This document shows positions 16,700 through 26,310 of a DNA stretch of 64,000 bases, in pieces. Origin of the DNA: Brucella intermedia LMG 3301. Its GTDB lineage: Bacteria; Pseudomonadota; Alphaproteobacteria; Rhizobiales; Rhizobiaceae. The position numbers were made by a program, and so were the translations under genes. The notes beneath the pieces are model-generated. The model was not told the DNA's origin, searched no databases, and was given only the letters and a program-made list of their open reading frames with translations. Positions within the stretch are counted from its first letter, which is position 1; each line of letters begins with the position of its first letter. The stretch spans positions 992,001 to 1,056,000 of the forward strand of contig NZ_ACQA01000001.1 of assembly GCF_000182645.1 (NCBI RefSeq), read 5' to 3'.

Positions 16700-17488
16700 G
16701 TGATGCGTATCCGCAGTTTTTCATATAGCGCCCTTGCCATGGCTCTCGGCTTCGCCATTGCCTGCAACAGCGCCTTTGCTTTCGATCTCAATGACGATTC
16801 AGAAAAGTCGAGAAGCCCGTTTGAACTGTTCAAGTTCGGCTTCTCCGCCTACAAGAACGGTCATAAGGACGAAGCGATCAAGGCGCTGCGCTATGCTGCG
16901 GATCGCGGTCATCAGGGCGCCAAGTGGAAACTGGCCCGCATGTATGCCGATGGCGACGGCGTGCCTGAAAACGATTACGAAGCCTACAAGATTTTTGAAA
17001 AGATCGTTCGCGAAGGTTCGGAGCCGGGTTCGGAAAACGACTCCTATGTGGCGGATGCCCTCGTGGCGCTCGCAGGCTATGTAAAGCGCGGCATCCCGGG
17101 GTCGCCGGTTAATGCCAATCCGAGCATGGCGCGCGATCTTTATGTGCAGGCTGCATCGAATTTCGGTGATTCCGCAGCCCAGTTCGAGCTTGGCAAGATG
17201 CTGCTCGATGGAGACGGCGGAGAACGCAATTCCGTCCAGGCAGCCCGCTGGTTCCAGCTTGCAGCCAAGAAAGGCAATGCCGGTGCGCAGGCCATGCTTG
17301 GAAACATGCTGTTTCAGGCCGGCAAGACCGTTCGCGGCCTTGCCATGATGACGGCGGCTTTCGAACGCTGCCCCGCCGAGGATTGCCCGTGGATACGCGA
17401 TATGCAGGAACAGGCTTTCTCGATTGCCGGTGAAGCGGACCGCCGCAACGCGATCGCTCTCTCCGGCGATTACAAGGGCGATTTCTGA
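16700..17488 (+). CDS. exoR: ExoR-type periplasmic Sel1-repeat regulator
   Basis: About 262 residues. A signal peptide (residues 1-27, ending SAFA) leads into Sel1-like repeats: FKFGFSAYKNGHKDEAIKAL, GHQGAKWKLARMYADGDGVP, then FGDSAAQFELGKMLLDGDGG and GNAGAQAMLGNMLFQAGKTV. The pattern, length and segments such as LAGYVKRGIPGSPV match ExoR of Sinorhizobium. In that organism ExoR holds back the ExoS sensor (ExoS/ChvI; BvrS/BvrR in Brucella) in the periplasm and is degraded under stress or in the host. Start: GTG 16700 or the ATG at 16703, neither with a strong ribosome site. No signalling partner gene is in the window. Confidence 0.88.
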   Translation: MMRIRSFSYSALAMALGFAIACNSAFAFDLNDDSEKSRSPFELFKFGFSAYKNGHKDEAIKALRYAADRGHQGAKWKLARMYADGDGVPENDYEAYKIFEKIVREGSEPGSENDSYVADALVALAGYVKRGIPGSPVNANPSMARDLYVQAASNFGDSAAQFELGKMLLDGDGGERNSVQAARWFQLAAKKGNAGAQAMLGNMLFQAGKTVRGLAMMTAAFERCPAEDCPWIRDMQEQAFSIAGEADRRNAIALSGDYKGDF

Positions 17489-17509
17489 TCGTCTTTGATT
17501 TGGGCCTTC

Positions 17510-18292
17510 TCAGACCGCAAGCCTTATCGTAACCGGCACATGGTCGGATGGCTTTTCCCAGGCACGGACGTGCTTTTCCACGTCACTCGATATGAAGCGG
17601 TTGGCCGCTTCCGGCGACAGCATCAGATGGTCGATGCGGATGCCGTTGTTCTTCTGCCATGCACCGGCCTGATAATCCCAGAACGAGTAAATCCCGGCTT
17701 CATCCGTTGACGCACGGATTGCATCGGTGAACCCCATATTCTCCAGCCTGCGGAATGCCTGGCGCGATTGGGGCTGGAAGAGCGCATCGCCAACCCACTG
17801 GCCCGGATTTCTGGCGTCTTCCGGTTCAGGAATGACGTTATAGTCACCGGCAAGCACGAGCGGTTCTTCAAGAGCGAGGCGGTCTCTGGCCCAAAGCTCC
17901 AGCCGCTGCATCCACGAAAGCTTGTAGGGAAACTTCTCGGTGTCCACCGGATTGCCATTCGGCAGGTAAAGCGAAACGACACGGACAACACCCTTGTCGG
18001 TCGAGTAGACGCCCTCGATGAAGCGCGCCTGTTCATCGCTATCGTCGCCGGGAAGGCCGCGATTGATCTCATCCGGCGATTTTTTCGACAGAAGGGCTAC
18101 GCCGTTGAAGCCTTTCTGGCCGTGTGTTTCCACATGATAGCCGAGCGCTTCGATCTCCAGTCGCGGAAACTGGTCATCGACCGATTTGATTTCCTGCAGA
18201 CAGACAATGTCGGGCGAGGACTCCTTCAGCCAGTGCAGGAGATTGTCGATGCGGGCTTTGACGCCGTTGATGTTCCAGGTCGCGATTTTCAT
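17510..18292 (-). CDS. xth: Exodeoxyribonuclease III
   Basis: AP endonuclease and 3'-5' exonuclease of base excision repair. The 260-residue product begins MKIATWNINGVKARI, with the conserved N7 and E34 (CLQEIKS). It also has the catalytic Asp/Asn pair in GDYNVIP, IRIDHLM and the final SDHVPV with the catalytic His. I place the start at ATG 18292 because the family always begins there; the frame is open another 12 codons upstream with no conserved content. It is convergent with exoR, 21 bp apart. Confidence 0.95.
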   Translation of the reverse strand: MKIATWNINGVKARIDNLLHWLKESSPDIVCLQEIKSVDDQFPRLEIEALGYHVETHGQKGFNGVALLSKKSPDEINRGLPGDDSDEQARFIEGVYSTDKGVVRVVSLYLPNGNPVDTEKFPYKLSWMQRLELWARDRLALEEPLVLAGDYNVIPEPEDARNPGQWVGDALFQPQSRQAFRRLENMGFTDAIRASTDEAGIYSFWDYQAGAWQKNNGIRIDHLMLSPEAANRFISSDVEKHVRAWEKPSDHVPVTIRLAV

Positions 18293-18464
18293 ACCGCTAT
18301 GATTATGCGCTTGGGGAGGTGAGGGCAAGCAGCGTGCAATCGCGCGTCACAGCTTTTCATCGGCTGCAATTTCACTATCCGCTCATATTTCGGCGCGCGC
18401 CCCTTTGATTGGCGGTTTCGCATTCCTATCTGCTCTGGACAGGAGCCAAACAGGAGATATTCGA

Positions 18465-19172
18465 ATGTTCGACGCCAAGAAACTTCTCGAACAGTTTCTG
18501 GGATCACAAATACCCGGTACGTCGGGAAGCGTCCGCGACAAGGCCGGGCAGGTGACCGATCTGGCAAAGAAGAACCCGCTTGCGACAGGCGCCATTGCCG
18601 CCGCCATTCTTGGCACGAAGACCGGGCGCAAGCTCGCGGGCAACGTGGCGACCGTGGGCGGCATCGCCGCCATCGCCGGTTTGGGATATCTTGCCTACAA
18701 GAATTACAAATCCGGTCAGGCGCCGCAGACGGCAGAACAGCCCGTTGCGAAGGAGCCTGAACTTCTTCCGCCGCCTCCGCCCGATTCTCCGTTTCACCCG
18801 CAATCTCCGGCAATGAGCAACAGTTTTGCGCTGACGCTTGTGCAGGCGATGATTGCCGCCGCCAAAGCCGACGGCCATATCGACGACGCCGAGCGCGCTC
18901 GCATCATGGAGAAGGTGAGGATTTCCGGTCTGGACGATGAGGCGGAAGCCTTCCTTGAGAAGGAACTTGCCGATCCGGTTGATCTCGATGTTCTGGTTTC
19001 AGCCGCGCAGACTGAGGAACAGAAGGTCGAGCTTTATACGGCTTCCCGACTTGCAATAGACCCGGATAACCGGGCCGAACGCGGATATCTGGATATGCTG
19101 GCCGGTCGTCTCGGCCTGCCGGATGCACTGGTGGACCACATCGAGGCGACGGTCGCTTCGGTCAAGGTTTGA
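18465..19172 (+). CDS. DUF533 inner-membrane TerB-like protein
   Basis: A 235-residue protein. The N-terminal third resembles DUF533 proteins (MFDAKKLLEQFLG). A Gly/Ala-rich membrane stretch covers residues 45-75, a proline-rich linker follows (about 95-110), and an all-helical TerB-like domain makes up residues 118-233. That domain holds acidic pairs such as DGHIDDAERARI that may bind metal. ATG 18465 has CAGGAGATAT upstream; a longer frame begins at 18405 without a ribosome site. Function is unknown; the family is named for likeness to tellurite-resistance TerB. It converges on erpA across a terminator. Confidence 0.85.
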   Translation: MFDAKKLLEQFLGSQIPGTSGSVRDKAGQVTDLAKKNPLATGAIAAAILGTKTGRKLAGNVATVGGIAAIAGLGYLAYKNYKSGQAPQTAEQPVAKEPELLPPPPPDSPFHPQSPAMSNSFALTLVQAMIAAAKADGHIDDAERARIMEKVRISGLDDEAEAFLEKELADPVDLDVLVSAAQTEEQKVELYTASRLAIDPDNRAERGYLDMLAGRLGLPDALVDHIEATVASVKV

Positions 19173-19198
19173 GGCCGGTTGTTTTTCCGCAGCCATGA

Positions 19199-19236
19199 AA
19201 AAACCGGCCGCCCACATGGCAGCCGGTTTTAATTTT
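19199..19236. terminator. Bidirectional terminator between the DUF533 gene and erpA
   Basis: AAAACCGGC pairs with GCCGGTTTT (19222-19230), with A-rich left and T-rich right flanks (AATTTTTT). It sits between two convergent stops and can serve both strands. Confidence 0.85.
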
Positions 19237-19250
19237 TTCGTGGGTGCCAT

Positions 19251-19577
19251 TTAGATGGCGAAGCTGGTTCCGCAGCCGCAGGCCGAAGTGGCGTTCGGAT
19301 TGCGGATCTGGAACGACTGCCCCATCAGGTCGTCGACGAAATCGATTTCCGAACCGTCCATATAGGGAACCGAAATGGAATCGATCAGCACTTTCGCGCC
19401 GAGCTTTTCGATAACGATGTCGTCGTCGGCCTGCTCGTCGACCAGATCGTACTTATAGGAGAAACCCGAACACCCGCCGCCTTCGACAGAAACGCGAAGG
19501 GCAGTCTTTCCCGGTTCCGAACCGAGAATCTTGGCGATCCGCTTTGCCGCGGAATCTGAAACGGTAATGCCTGTCAT
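19251..19577 (-). CDS. erpA: Iron-sulfur cluster insertion protein, A-type carrier
   Basis: A 108-residue A-type Fe-S carrier that passes clusters to apo-proteins. The three cluster cysteines are present: one in EGGGCSGFSY and two in the C-terminal ACGCGTSFAI. The length and the IDSISVPYMDGSEIDFVDDL segment fit ErpA better than SufA. It is divergent from dgt, with 178 bp between starts, an arrangement I recall as common in related genomes. It is likely its own transcription unit. Confidence 0.92.
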   Translation of the reverse strand: MTGITVSDSAAKRIAKILGSEPGKTALRVSVEGGGCSGFSYKYDLVDEQADDDIVIEKLGAKVLIDSISVPYMDGSEIDFVDDLMGQSFQIRNPNATSACGCGTSFAI

Positions 19578-19755
19578 CTGCCTTGTTCCGTTTGCAAATG
19601 CGAATATCGAACCGGACGATTTCTCCAGAATTCCGATAGCCGCATACTTGCCTTCATGATTAGCTGATAGCTATGAACGCGAATAGCGGAAGTCAATGTC
19701 TGTACCGGGTCCGCACCGGTTTGTGTAATCATATTACAGTGAGGGATGCATCGCA

Positions 19756-20964
19756 ATGTCGCTGGAAGGAATAGGCTTTGGTTATCGCAAACGCGCGCCC
19801 TATGCCTGTGATCCTGCGCGCAGCCGTGGCCGTCTGGTGCCGGAGCCGGAAAGCCCGACCCGCACGCCATTCCAGCGGGATCGCGACCGGATCATCCATT
19901 CCACCGCCTTTCGCCGCCTGAAGCACAAGACGCAGGTTTTCATCGCCCATGAGGGCGATCATTACCGCACGCGCCTCACGCACACGATAGAAGTTGCCCA
20001 GATTGCCCGCGCTCTGGCCCGCGCGTTGCGGCTCGATGAAGATCTGGCCGAAGCGGTGGCGCTTGTCCACGATTTCGGCCACACGCCATTCGGCCATACG
20101 GGCGAGGAGGCGCTCAACGAGCGCATGAAAGCCTTCGGCGGCTTTGATCACAATGCGCAGTCGCTCCGAATCGTGACCAAGCTTGAGCATCGCTACGCCG
20201 ATTTCGATGGCCTTAATCTCTCATGGGAGACGCTGGAAGGGCTGGTCAAGCACAACGGCCCCTTGCTGGGCGCTCATGCGACGCATCCGGATATCCCGGT
20301 TCCGCTGCCGATTCTCGATTTCAACGAACGCTATGATCTGGAACTGACGCGATTTGCCAGTCTGGAAGCGCAGTGCGCAGCCATTGCCGACGATATCGCC
20401 TATAACGCCCATGATATAGATGACGGCTTGCGGGCAGGGCTTTTGAGCCTCGATGCACTGGACGAAGTGCCGTTGACGAAACGCCTGCTCGATCTGGTGC
20501 GGACGCGTTATCCCGATCTCGACCCCGTGCGAACCGGACATGAACTGGTGCGCCGGCAGATCACGATCATGGTGGAAGACGTGATCGAGGAAGCGCAGCG
20601 CCGTCTGGCTGCGGCAAAACCGAAGAGCGTGGATGACGTGCATGACCAATCGCGCGCGCTGGTGGCATTTTCCGACGCCATGCGAACCGATGAAAAAGTG
20701 CTGAAGCGGTTTCTCTTCAAGAATCTTTATTTCCACGACAGTGTCGTGGTGCGCAGGCACGCCGCCGACAAGATATTGCAGGACCTTTTTGATGTCTGTT
20801 TCACCAATCCGTCAAACATGCCGCCCGAGTGGCAATCGGACTGCGAGAGGCTGGATGAAGCGGCACGGGCGCGGCGGGTTGCCGACTATCTTGCCGGGAT
20901 GACTGACAATTATGCCGTGCGAGAACACCGACGATTGTTTGACCGCACACCCGATTTAGCTTAA
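19756..20964 (+). CDS. dgt: Deoxyguanosinetriphosphate triphosphohydrolase-like protein
   Basis: An HD-domain dNTPase of 402 residues that splits dNTPs to nucleoside and triphosphate. The metal ligands are in [10 protein letters not shown] (H76), [11 protein letters not shown] (H105, D106) and the later [12 protein letters not shown]. The N-terminal [21 protein letters not shown] matches the type 2 (deoxyguanosine triphosphate-like) subfamily. ATG 19756 has GAGGGATGC just upstream. It leads a long same-strand run with argS, the SPOR gene, nagZ and onward. The gap to argS holds an interspersed repeat, so co-transcription is not certain. Confidence 0.92.
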   Translation: MSLEGIGFGYRKRAPYACDPARSRGRLVPEPESPTRTPFQRDRDRIIHSTAFRRLKHKTQVFIAHEGDHYRTRLTHTIEVAQIARALARALRLDEDLAEAVALVHDFGHTPFGHTGEEALNERMKAFGGFDHNAQSLRIVTKLEHRYADFDGLNLSWETLEGLVKHNGPLLGAHATHPDIPVPLPILDFNERYDLELTRFASLEAQCAAIADDIAYNAHDIDDGLRAGLLSLDALDEVPLTKRLLDLVRTRYPDLDPVRTGHELVRRQITIMVEDVIEEAQRRLAAAKPKSVDDVHDQSRALVAFSDAMRTDEKVLKRFLFKNLYFHDSVVVRRHAADKILQDLFDVCFTNPSNMPPEWQSDCERLDEAARARRVADYLAGMTDNYAVREHRRLFDRTPDLA

Positions 20965-21026
20965 TCGGGGCTAAACGAAGCGGCATTGTCGGCAAACCGG
21001 CTGGATTCCGCAGAAAATCAAGGCAT

Positions 21027-21076
21027 TTTCGAGCCAAAAGTGCGAAGCGGTTTTGCATCGGACAATGCGACAAACA
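21027..21076. repeat. Degenerate interspersed repeat between dgt and argS
   Basis: The stretch GAGCCAAAAGTGCGAAGCGG followed by TTTTGCATCGGACAATGCGACAAAC resembles the palindromic repeats of this group (AAAGTGTGAAGCGGTTTT core, as in the 62-bp units near 6 kb). The right arm is decayed. Confidence 0.65.
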
Positions 21077-21106
21077 AAGCCCGGCGTAAGCCTGACAGGA
21101 CAGACC

Positions 21107-22864
21107 ATGAATATCTTTGCAGATTTCGACGCACGTATCAAAAAGACGTTGCAAGATATTGATCTGAAACCGAAAGACGGTAGCGAACTGGACCTCTCGC
21201 GCATTGGTGTCGAGCCGCCGCGAGATGCTTCCCATGGCGATATCGCCACCAATGCTGCAATGGTGCTTTCCAAGGCTGTCGGCCAGAACCCGCGTGAACT
21301 TGCCAGCCGCATCGCGGAAGCTCTTGCCTCGGACGAAGATGTGGAAACCGTCGATGTTGCCGGTCCGGGGTTCATCAATCTGCGTCTCAAGGCCAGCTAC
21401 TGGCAGCGCGAACTCGCGGCGATGCTCAACGAAGGCACGGATTTCGGCCGTTCCAAGCTCGGCTCCGGCACGAAGGTCAATGTCGAATATGTTTCGGCGA
21501 ACCCGACCGGCCCCATGCATGTGGGCCATTGCCGTGGCGCGGTCGTGGGCGACGTTCTGGCCAACCTGCTGAAATTTGCAGGCTATGATGTGGTCAAGGA
21601 ATACTACATCAACGATGCGGGTGCGCAGATCGATGTGCTGGCGCGCTCCGTCATGGTGCGTTACCGCGAGGCGCTCGGCGAAGATATCGGCGAAATTCCG
21701 TCAGGCCTTTATCCCGGCGACTATCTCGTTCCGGTCGGTCAGGAACTTGCAAAGGAATTCGGCACCAGGCTTCTCGAAATGCCGGAAGCCGAAGCGCTTG
21801 CTCTGGTGAAGGATCGTACGATCGATGCCATGATGGCGATGATCCGCGCCGATCTCGATGCGCTCAATGTGCACCATGACGTGTTCTTCTCCGAACGCAA
21901 GCTGCATGTCGATCATGCCCGGGCGATTCGCAATGCAATCAACGACCTGACGCTCAAGGGCCATGTCTACAAGGGCAAGCTGCCGCCGCCGAAGGGCCAG
22001 CTTCCCGAGGACTGGGAAGATCGCGAGCAGACCTTGTTCCGTTCGACCGAAGTGGGTGACGACATTGACCGTCCGCTGATGAAATCTGACGGTGCCTTCA
22101 CTTACTTTGCCGGCGACGTTGCCTATTTCAAGGACAAATACGACCGCGGCTTCAACGAGATGATCTATGTGCTGGGCGCCGATCATGGCGGCTACGTCAA
22201 GCGTCTGGAAGCGGTTGCAAGGGCTGTTTCCGACGGCAAGGCGAAGCTGACGGTGCTGCTCTGCCAGCTGGTGAAGCTTTTCCGCGACGGCGAGCCTGTG
22301 CGCATGTCGAAGCGGGCAGGCGAGTTCATCACGCTGCGCGACGTGGTGGACGAAGTCGGCCGCGATCCGGTCCGTTTCATGATGCTTTACCGGAAGAACG
22401 ATGCGCCGCTGGACTTCGATTTTGCCAAGGTGACGGAACAGTCGAAGGACAATCCGGTCTTCTACGTGCAGTATGCTTCCGCACGTTGCCATTCGGTTTT
22501 CCGTCAGGCAGCCGATCAACTCGGGCTGGCCGATCTCGACCGGGTCGGCATGGCTGCGAATTTCGGCAAGCTTACCGATGAAAGCGAAATCGCGCTCGTT
22601 CGCAAGCTCGCGGAATATCCGCGCCTGATCGAGGCTGCGGCCATTCATCAGGAGCCGCACCGGCTTGCTTTCTACCTCTATGACCTCGCCAGCGCGTTCC
22701 ATTCGCAATGGAATAGAGGCACGGAGAACCCGGACTTACGTTTTATTAAGGTTAACGATCCAGACTTGTCGCTAGCCAGGCTAGGGCTGGTACAGGTTGT
22801 TTCCGATGTGCTGACCTCCGGATTGACGATAATCGGTGCGGATGCTCCAACGGAAATGCGCTAG
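21107..22864 (+). CDS. argS: Arginyl-tRNA synthetase
   Basis: Class I synthetase of 585 residues charging tRNA-Arg. The ATP-binding HIGH motif appears as [15 protein letters not shown], and the KMSKS loop as [12 protein letters not shown]. The N-terminal Add1 domain (residues 1-110) and the C-terminal anticodon-binding DALR domain are present. ATG 21107 ([13 protein letters not shown]) has ACAGGACAG upstream and is preferred over the in-frame ATG at 21053, which lies inside repeat-derived sequence. The gene is intact and followed by a 314-bp gap before the SPOR gene. Confidence 0.96.
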   Translation: MNIFADFDARIKKTLQDIDLKPKDGSELDLSRIGVEPPRDASHGDIATNAAMVLSKAVGQNPRELASRIAEALASDEDVETVDVAGPGFINLRLKASYWQRELAAMLNEGTDFGRSKLGSGTKVNVEYVSANPTGPMHVGHCRGAVVGDVLANLLKFAGYDVVKEYYINDAGAQIDVLARSVMVRYREALGEDIGEIPSGLYPGDYLVPVGQELAKEFGTRLLEMPEAEALALVKDRTIDAMMAMIRADLDALNVHHDVFFSERKLHVDHARAIRNAINDLTLKGHVYKGKLPPPKGQLPEDWEDREQTLFRSTEVGDDIDRPLMKSDGAFTYFAGDVAYFKDKYDRGFNEMIYVLGADHGGYVKRLEAVARAVSDGKAKLTVLLCQLVKLFRDGEPVRMSKRAGEFITLRDVVDEVGRDPVRFMMLYRKNDAPLDFDFAKVTEQSKDNPVFYVQYASARCHSVFRQAADQLGLADLDRVGMAANFGKLTDESEIALVRKLAEYPRLIEAAAIHQEPHRLAFYLYDLASAFHSQWNRGTENPDLRFIKVNDPDLSLARLGLVQVVSDVLTSGLTIIGADAPTEMR

Positions 22865-23178
22865 AGTATAGTTTGGAAGGTGAAGACCTTTTGAGACGGA
22901 TTATACTCGAAGAATGGTCTCCGCAGTCTGCGGGCCGGGAATATGCGGCTCGAGATGATTCCGGAGACCAGGCGACTGTCATGAAGCTTTTCAGGTCGAA
23001 AGACTGATTGAAGGCAAAAGTTGGCAAGTCGAACGGGTGGAAGGCCATAATGAACGCAAGTCATTGGTCTTCCTTCTGGCGCAGGAAACTTCCGTCAACT
23101 TTTGCCCACATTGCCTCGCTAAAAAAGCAATGTATGGAGACGTCTTGCGGCGTCCAGGGTTTGAGTTAGGAACACGCT
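22865..23178. other. Gene-free stretch between argS and the SPOR gene
   Basis: A 314-bp gap. A small hairpin AAGGT-GAAG-ACCTT followed by TT (22877-22892) just after the argS stop may be a weak terminator. The remainder should hold the promoter and leader of the SPOR gene. I see no credible small gene. Confidence 0.45.
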
Positions 23179-26172
23179 ATGACGGACAGCAGTGCAAATC
23201 CCCGTAATTACGGCGAGCGTCCGTTGCACGAAGACGACCCGCTGATGGAACTGTCGCGGATCATGGACTTCGGCACGCCTGCTGATGACAACGTCGCTTG
23301 GAATGAGCGCCGCCCCACTCAGTTTGGGAATACTCATTTCGAGGACAGAACCGATCCCGGCTTTGATCCCTCTCTGGATCTGGAACGCGAGCTGCTCGGC
23401 GATTTCAGCGATTATTCCCAGCCTGTGGACCAGTCGCAGTTCGCAGCCGCACCGGCGCACGATGATTCTCATCAGTCTGGCGCACCTCTGATACATGAGG
23501 AAGAACTTGCTTCCGCTCTGGAAGACGAGCTCGATCTTCAGATGGATGAGGATGAGCTGGCTCCTGAAGTGGAAACGCCTTCCTTCGAGACGCTTGAGTT
23601 TGAGGAAGCCGATCGCACCGAGCCCGTGCCGCAATTCGACTATAACGACTATTCGGCTGCTCGCGATTCGAACGCGGATGACTTCACCGCGTCGTCTTCC
23701 GTGTATGGTCGCAGGGAAACTATCGAGCCCCTTCATATCGATCAGACCGATTACGATCCGACGATCTATCAGCCAGCTATCGAGCCGCATGAAGAGGCTT
23801 ATCAGTCGGCACGTCACCATGACTGGAATGTTCAGGCTGTCGAGCCCGAACAGCCGTCCTATGCTGCAGTTTCCGCGCCGGTTTCGCTTGAAGACGAACT
23901 GGAAAATCTCCTGTTTGGCGACGAGCCGCAGCCCGCATCCCCTGAGCTTGCATCACATGACGAGACTTATTTCTCGCATGGGGCGCCTGCCGAATCGCCG
24001 GATGCCCATCACGATGTCGCACCGGTGCAGAATTCTGGATATCAGGATGCGCCCGAGCTGGACGACTTTCATTTCGATGATTTGCAGCTCGATGAGCCGG
24101 CCCATGACAGCGCAGCGGAAGCCGTCGCGCCGTCGGAGCAGGGATACGGCTACACGCCGCAGGCAACTCCTTCCGCATACCCGTATTATACCCGGAGCAA
24201 TTTCGCTTCGGGAGTTGCAGGGCAGGATGCGGTAGCAAGGGCGCCGCAGGCCGATTACGCGCCCGCAGTGGAATCGGCATCATCTGTCGACAACGAAGAC
24301 GATTTCTCCTTCGACGACGATTTTTCTTTCGATGCCGAGGAAGGCGCGGCTCCAATTGCTGCCGAGGGAACCGACGACGATCTGTCTGAACTGGATGAAA
24401 TCAGCCTCTCGGAAGATGATTTCGGCTTCGAGCCATCGGGCGACGTTTCCCGGCTGCCGGACGAGAACGCTTTCACCGAAGAGGATTTCTTCACGGAAGA
24501 TGATCTTGATCTGAGCGCGGAACCCGAAGCAGAAGCAACGGCTTATGCGCATGCTGTGCGTTCGGATGATGATTACCGGGCTTCTCCGGCTCCGTTCTCG
24601 CCGTTCGGGACGGCTCACGGGGCTGCGGTCAGCGCACCTGCGCCGGAAGTTGAAACGCTGAGCGTGGCCGAAGAAAAGGTCGAGCAGACACATTCCCTCG
24701 ATCTGCCGGAAATCAATTACGGCGAAGAAGAAAACAATGCCGGACTGACGGATCTCGAAGCGGAATTTGCAGAGGTCTTCAATACGGTTGGCGTCGATGA
24801 AGCGGCGAAATCCGATGCACAGAGCGAAGCTGACAGGGCTTTCGAGGATATATTCCGCGAAAGCGCCTCCAGCTATCTGCCGGACTCCGGCGCAAGCCTC
24901 GGTGCCGCCGTGGGTGCTGCCGCGTTGGGCGTTGGCGCTGCCGCGGCTGCGGGGGCATATGGCCGCTCGCAGGCGACGACGCAGGCTCCGGCGCAGTCCT
25001 CCGGCCAGTTGGGCAATGAGGACGATTTCTACAATCATTGGGCCGCTCAGGGCGCACAGCCGCTCGAAGCTGGCGACTATGGCGAACGCGCCGCGATGCA
25101 GGCGGAAGATGACCTTGGCAGCGCTGCCGAAGCCTATCGCAATCGCCCGGTTCGCGGTCGTCGCGGCCTTATCCTGGCAAGCGTGGCCGGTGTGGCCGTG
25201 CTGCTTGGCGGGATCGGCTACCATTTCATCGGCGGCAGCGGTTCCGGTGAACCGGTCGTGATTCGCGCCGACAATCAGCCGATCAAGATGCAGCCGGAAA
25301 ATCCGGGCGGTGCAACGGTTCCGAACCAGGACAAGGCGGTTTATGACCGCGTTGCCGGTACGCTGCCGAACAATCCGGAACAAAAGTCGCTGATCACGTC
25401 CGGCGAAGAGCCCGTCGATATTTCGGGTACGGATGACAGCGAGAACATGGTGGACAACACCCCTGACGAGCAGCCGGTGGCGAATAATGCTCCGGCCGTG
25501 AATCAGGACAGCAACCGCAATGCGCCGCTGGTTCAGCCGCGCGAAGTGGAAACCATGATCGTGCGGCCGGATGGCTCCATCGTTCAGCCTTCTTCGGCAC
25601 CGGAAGAAACCGCTTCGCAAATGCCTCCGGCAAACAGCGCGCAGCCCGCTGCGCCTGCTGGTGGCGACGAAATCGCCGCGCTTGCAGCAGGCAATGCGCC
25701 TGCGGCACCCGCCGCCCAGACACAGACAGAGACACAAGCACCGGCTCCGCAGCCACAGCCTGCGGCCGAAGCTCCGCGTCTGCCCGTCCGTGCTCCGGTG
25801 GTGCCGTCGCGTCCTGCTGAACAGCCGGTCAATATCGTCGGCAACGTGCCGCAGCGCACGCAGGCCCCGGCTGCTGCCAACCCGGCTCCTGCACCGGCTG
25901 CGCCGCAGGTTGCATCCGCGGCAGGTGCAGGCGGTTATTTCATCCAGATCGCTTCGCAGCCATCGGCTGAACTGGCCCAGAAGTCCTATGCGAACATGGC
26001 CCAGAAGTTTGGCAGCGTGATCGGCGGTCGCAGCGTGGACATCAAGCGGGCCGACATTCCGGGCAAGGGCACTTACTATCGTGTCCGCGTGCAGGGCGGC
26101 TCGAAGGAAGACGCATCCGCGCTGTGCGCACGCCTCAAATCCGCTGGCGGCAGCTGCTTCGTCACGCAGTGA
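23179..26172 (+). CDS. Large SPOR-domain inner-membrane protein
   Basis: A 997-residue protein of three parts. Residues 1 to about 650 form a very acidic, low-complexity cytoplasmic region rich in Asp, Glu, Ser, Ala and Pro, with repeated FDDDFSFD/EDDF-type strings around 370-450 and a Gly/Ala patch near 575-595. A single membrane segment lies near 657-680 (LILASVAGVAVLLGGIGYHF), preceded by RGRRG. The periplasmic part is a Pro/Ala-rich linker and a C-terminal SPOR domain (GGYFIQIASQPSAELAQKSY onward) that would bind denuded septal peptidoglycan. The orientation is N-in. It is followed by nagZ. A role in division or septal wall remodelling is inferred. Confidence 0.85.
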   Translation: MTDSSANPRNYGERPLHEDDPLMELSRIMDFGTPADDNVAWNERRPTQFGNTHFEDRTDPGFDPSLDLERELLGDFSDYSQPVDQSQFAAAPAHDDSHQSGAPLIHEEELASALEDELDLQMDEDELAPEVETPSFETLEFEEADRTEPVPQFDYNDYSAARDSNADDFTASSSVYGRRETIEPLHIDQTDYDPTIYQPAIEPHEEAYQSARHHDWNVQAVEPEQPSYAAVSAPVSLEDELENLLFGDEPQPASPELASHDETYFSHGAPAESPDAHHDVAPVQNSGYQDAPELDDFHFDDLQLDEPAHDSAAEAVAPSEQGYGYTPQATPSAYPYYTRSNFASGVAGQDAVARAPQADYAPAVESASSVDNEDDFSFDDDFSFDAEEGAAPIAAEGTDDDLSELDEISLSEDDFGFEPSGDVSRLPDENAFTEEDFFTEDDLDLSAEPEAEATAYAHAVRSDDDYRASPAPFSPFGTAHGAAVSAPAPEVETLSVAEEKVEQTHSLDLPEINYGEEENNAGLTDLEAEFAEVFNTVGVDEAAKSDAQSEADRAFEDIFRESASSYLPDSGASLGAAVGAAALGVGAAAAAGAYGRSQATTQAPAQSSGQLGNEDDFYNHWAAQGAQPLEAGDYGERAAMQAEDDLGSAAEAYRNRPVRGRRGLILASVAGVAVLLGGIGYHFIGGSGSGEPVVIRADNQPIKMQPENPGGATVPNQDKAVYDRVAGTLPNNPEQKSLITSGEEPVDISGTDDSENMVDNTPDEQPVANNAPAVNQDSNRNAPLVQPREVETMIVRPDGSIVQPSSAPEETASQMPPANSAQPAAPAGGDEIAALAAGNAPAAPAAQTQTETQAPAPQPQPAAEAPRLPVRAPVVPSRPAEQPVNIVGNVPQRTQAPAAANPAPAPAAPQVASAAGAGGYFIQIASQPSAELAQKSYANMAQKFGSVIGGRSVDIKRADIPGKGTYYRVRVQGGSKEDASALCARLKSAGGSCFVTQ

Positions 26173-26193
26173 TCGATCAGGCACTGAGTATCG

Positions 26194-26220
26194 AAAGGGC
26201 GGCTTAGGTCGCCCTTTTTT
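26194..26220 (+). terminator. Terminator after the SPOR gene
   Basis: AAAGGGCG pairs with CGCCCTTT around GCTTAGGT (26202-26209), followed by more T to 26220. It separates the SPOR gene from nagZ, which may be read through. Confidence 0.85.
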
Positions 26221-26310
26221 ATGGTCCACTACCAAGCCCCGATTTTTTCAGTTAAACCGGGGCAGGGTTGTTCGAGTACAGCATTTCCAGACAATTTTGG
26301 GGAAGAGCGC

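Noticed and set aside
16415..16703. Small open frames in the gap before exoR as possible genes
   Set aside because: No ribosome site, no family likeness, and overlap of several frames; kept as a gene-free region.
24280..26235. A 651-codon minus-strand open frame inside the SPOR gene
   Set aside because: The plus strand encodes a membrane helix and SPOR domain; the minus-strand product is a low-complexity Arg/His/Gly-rich shadow.
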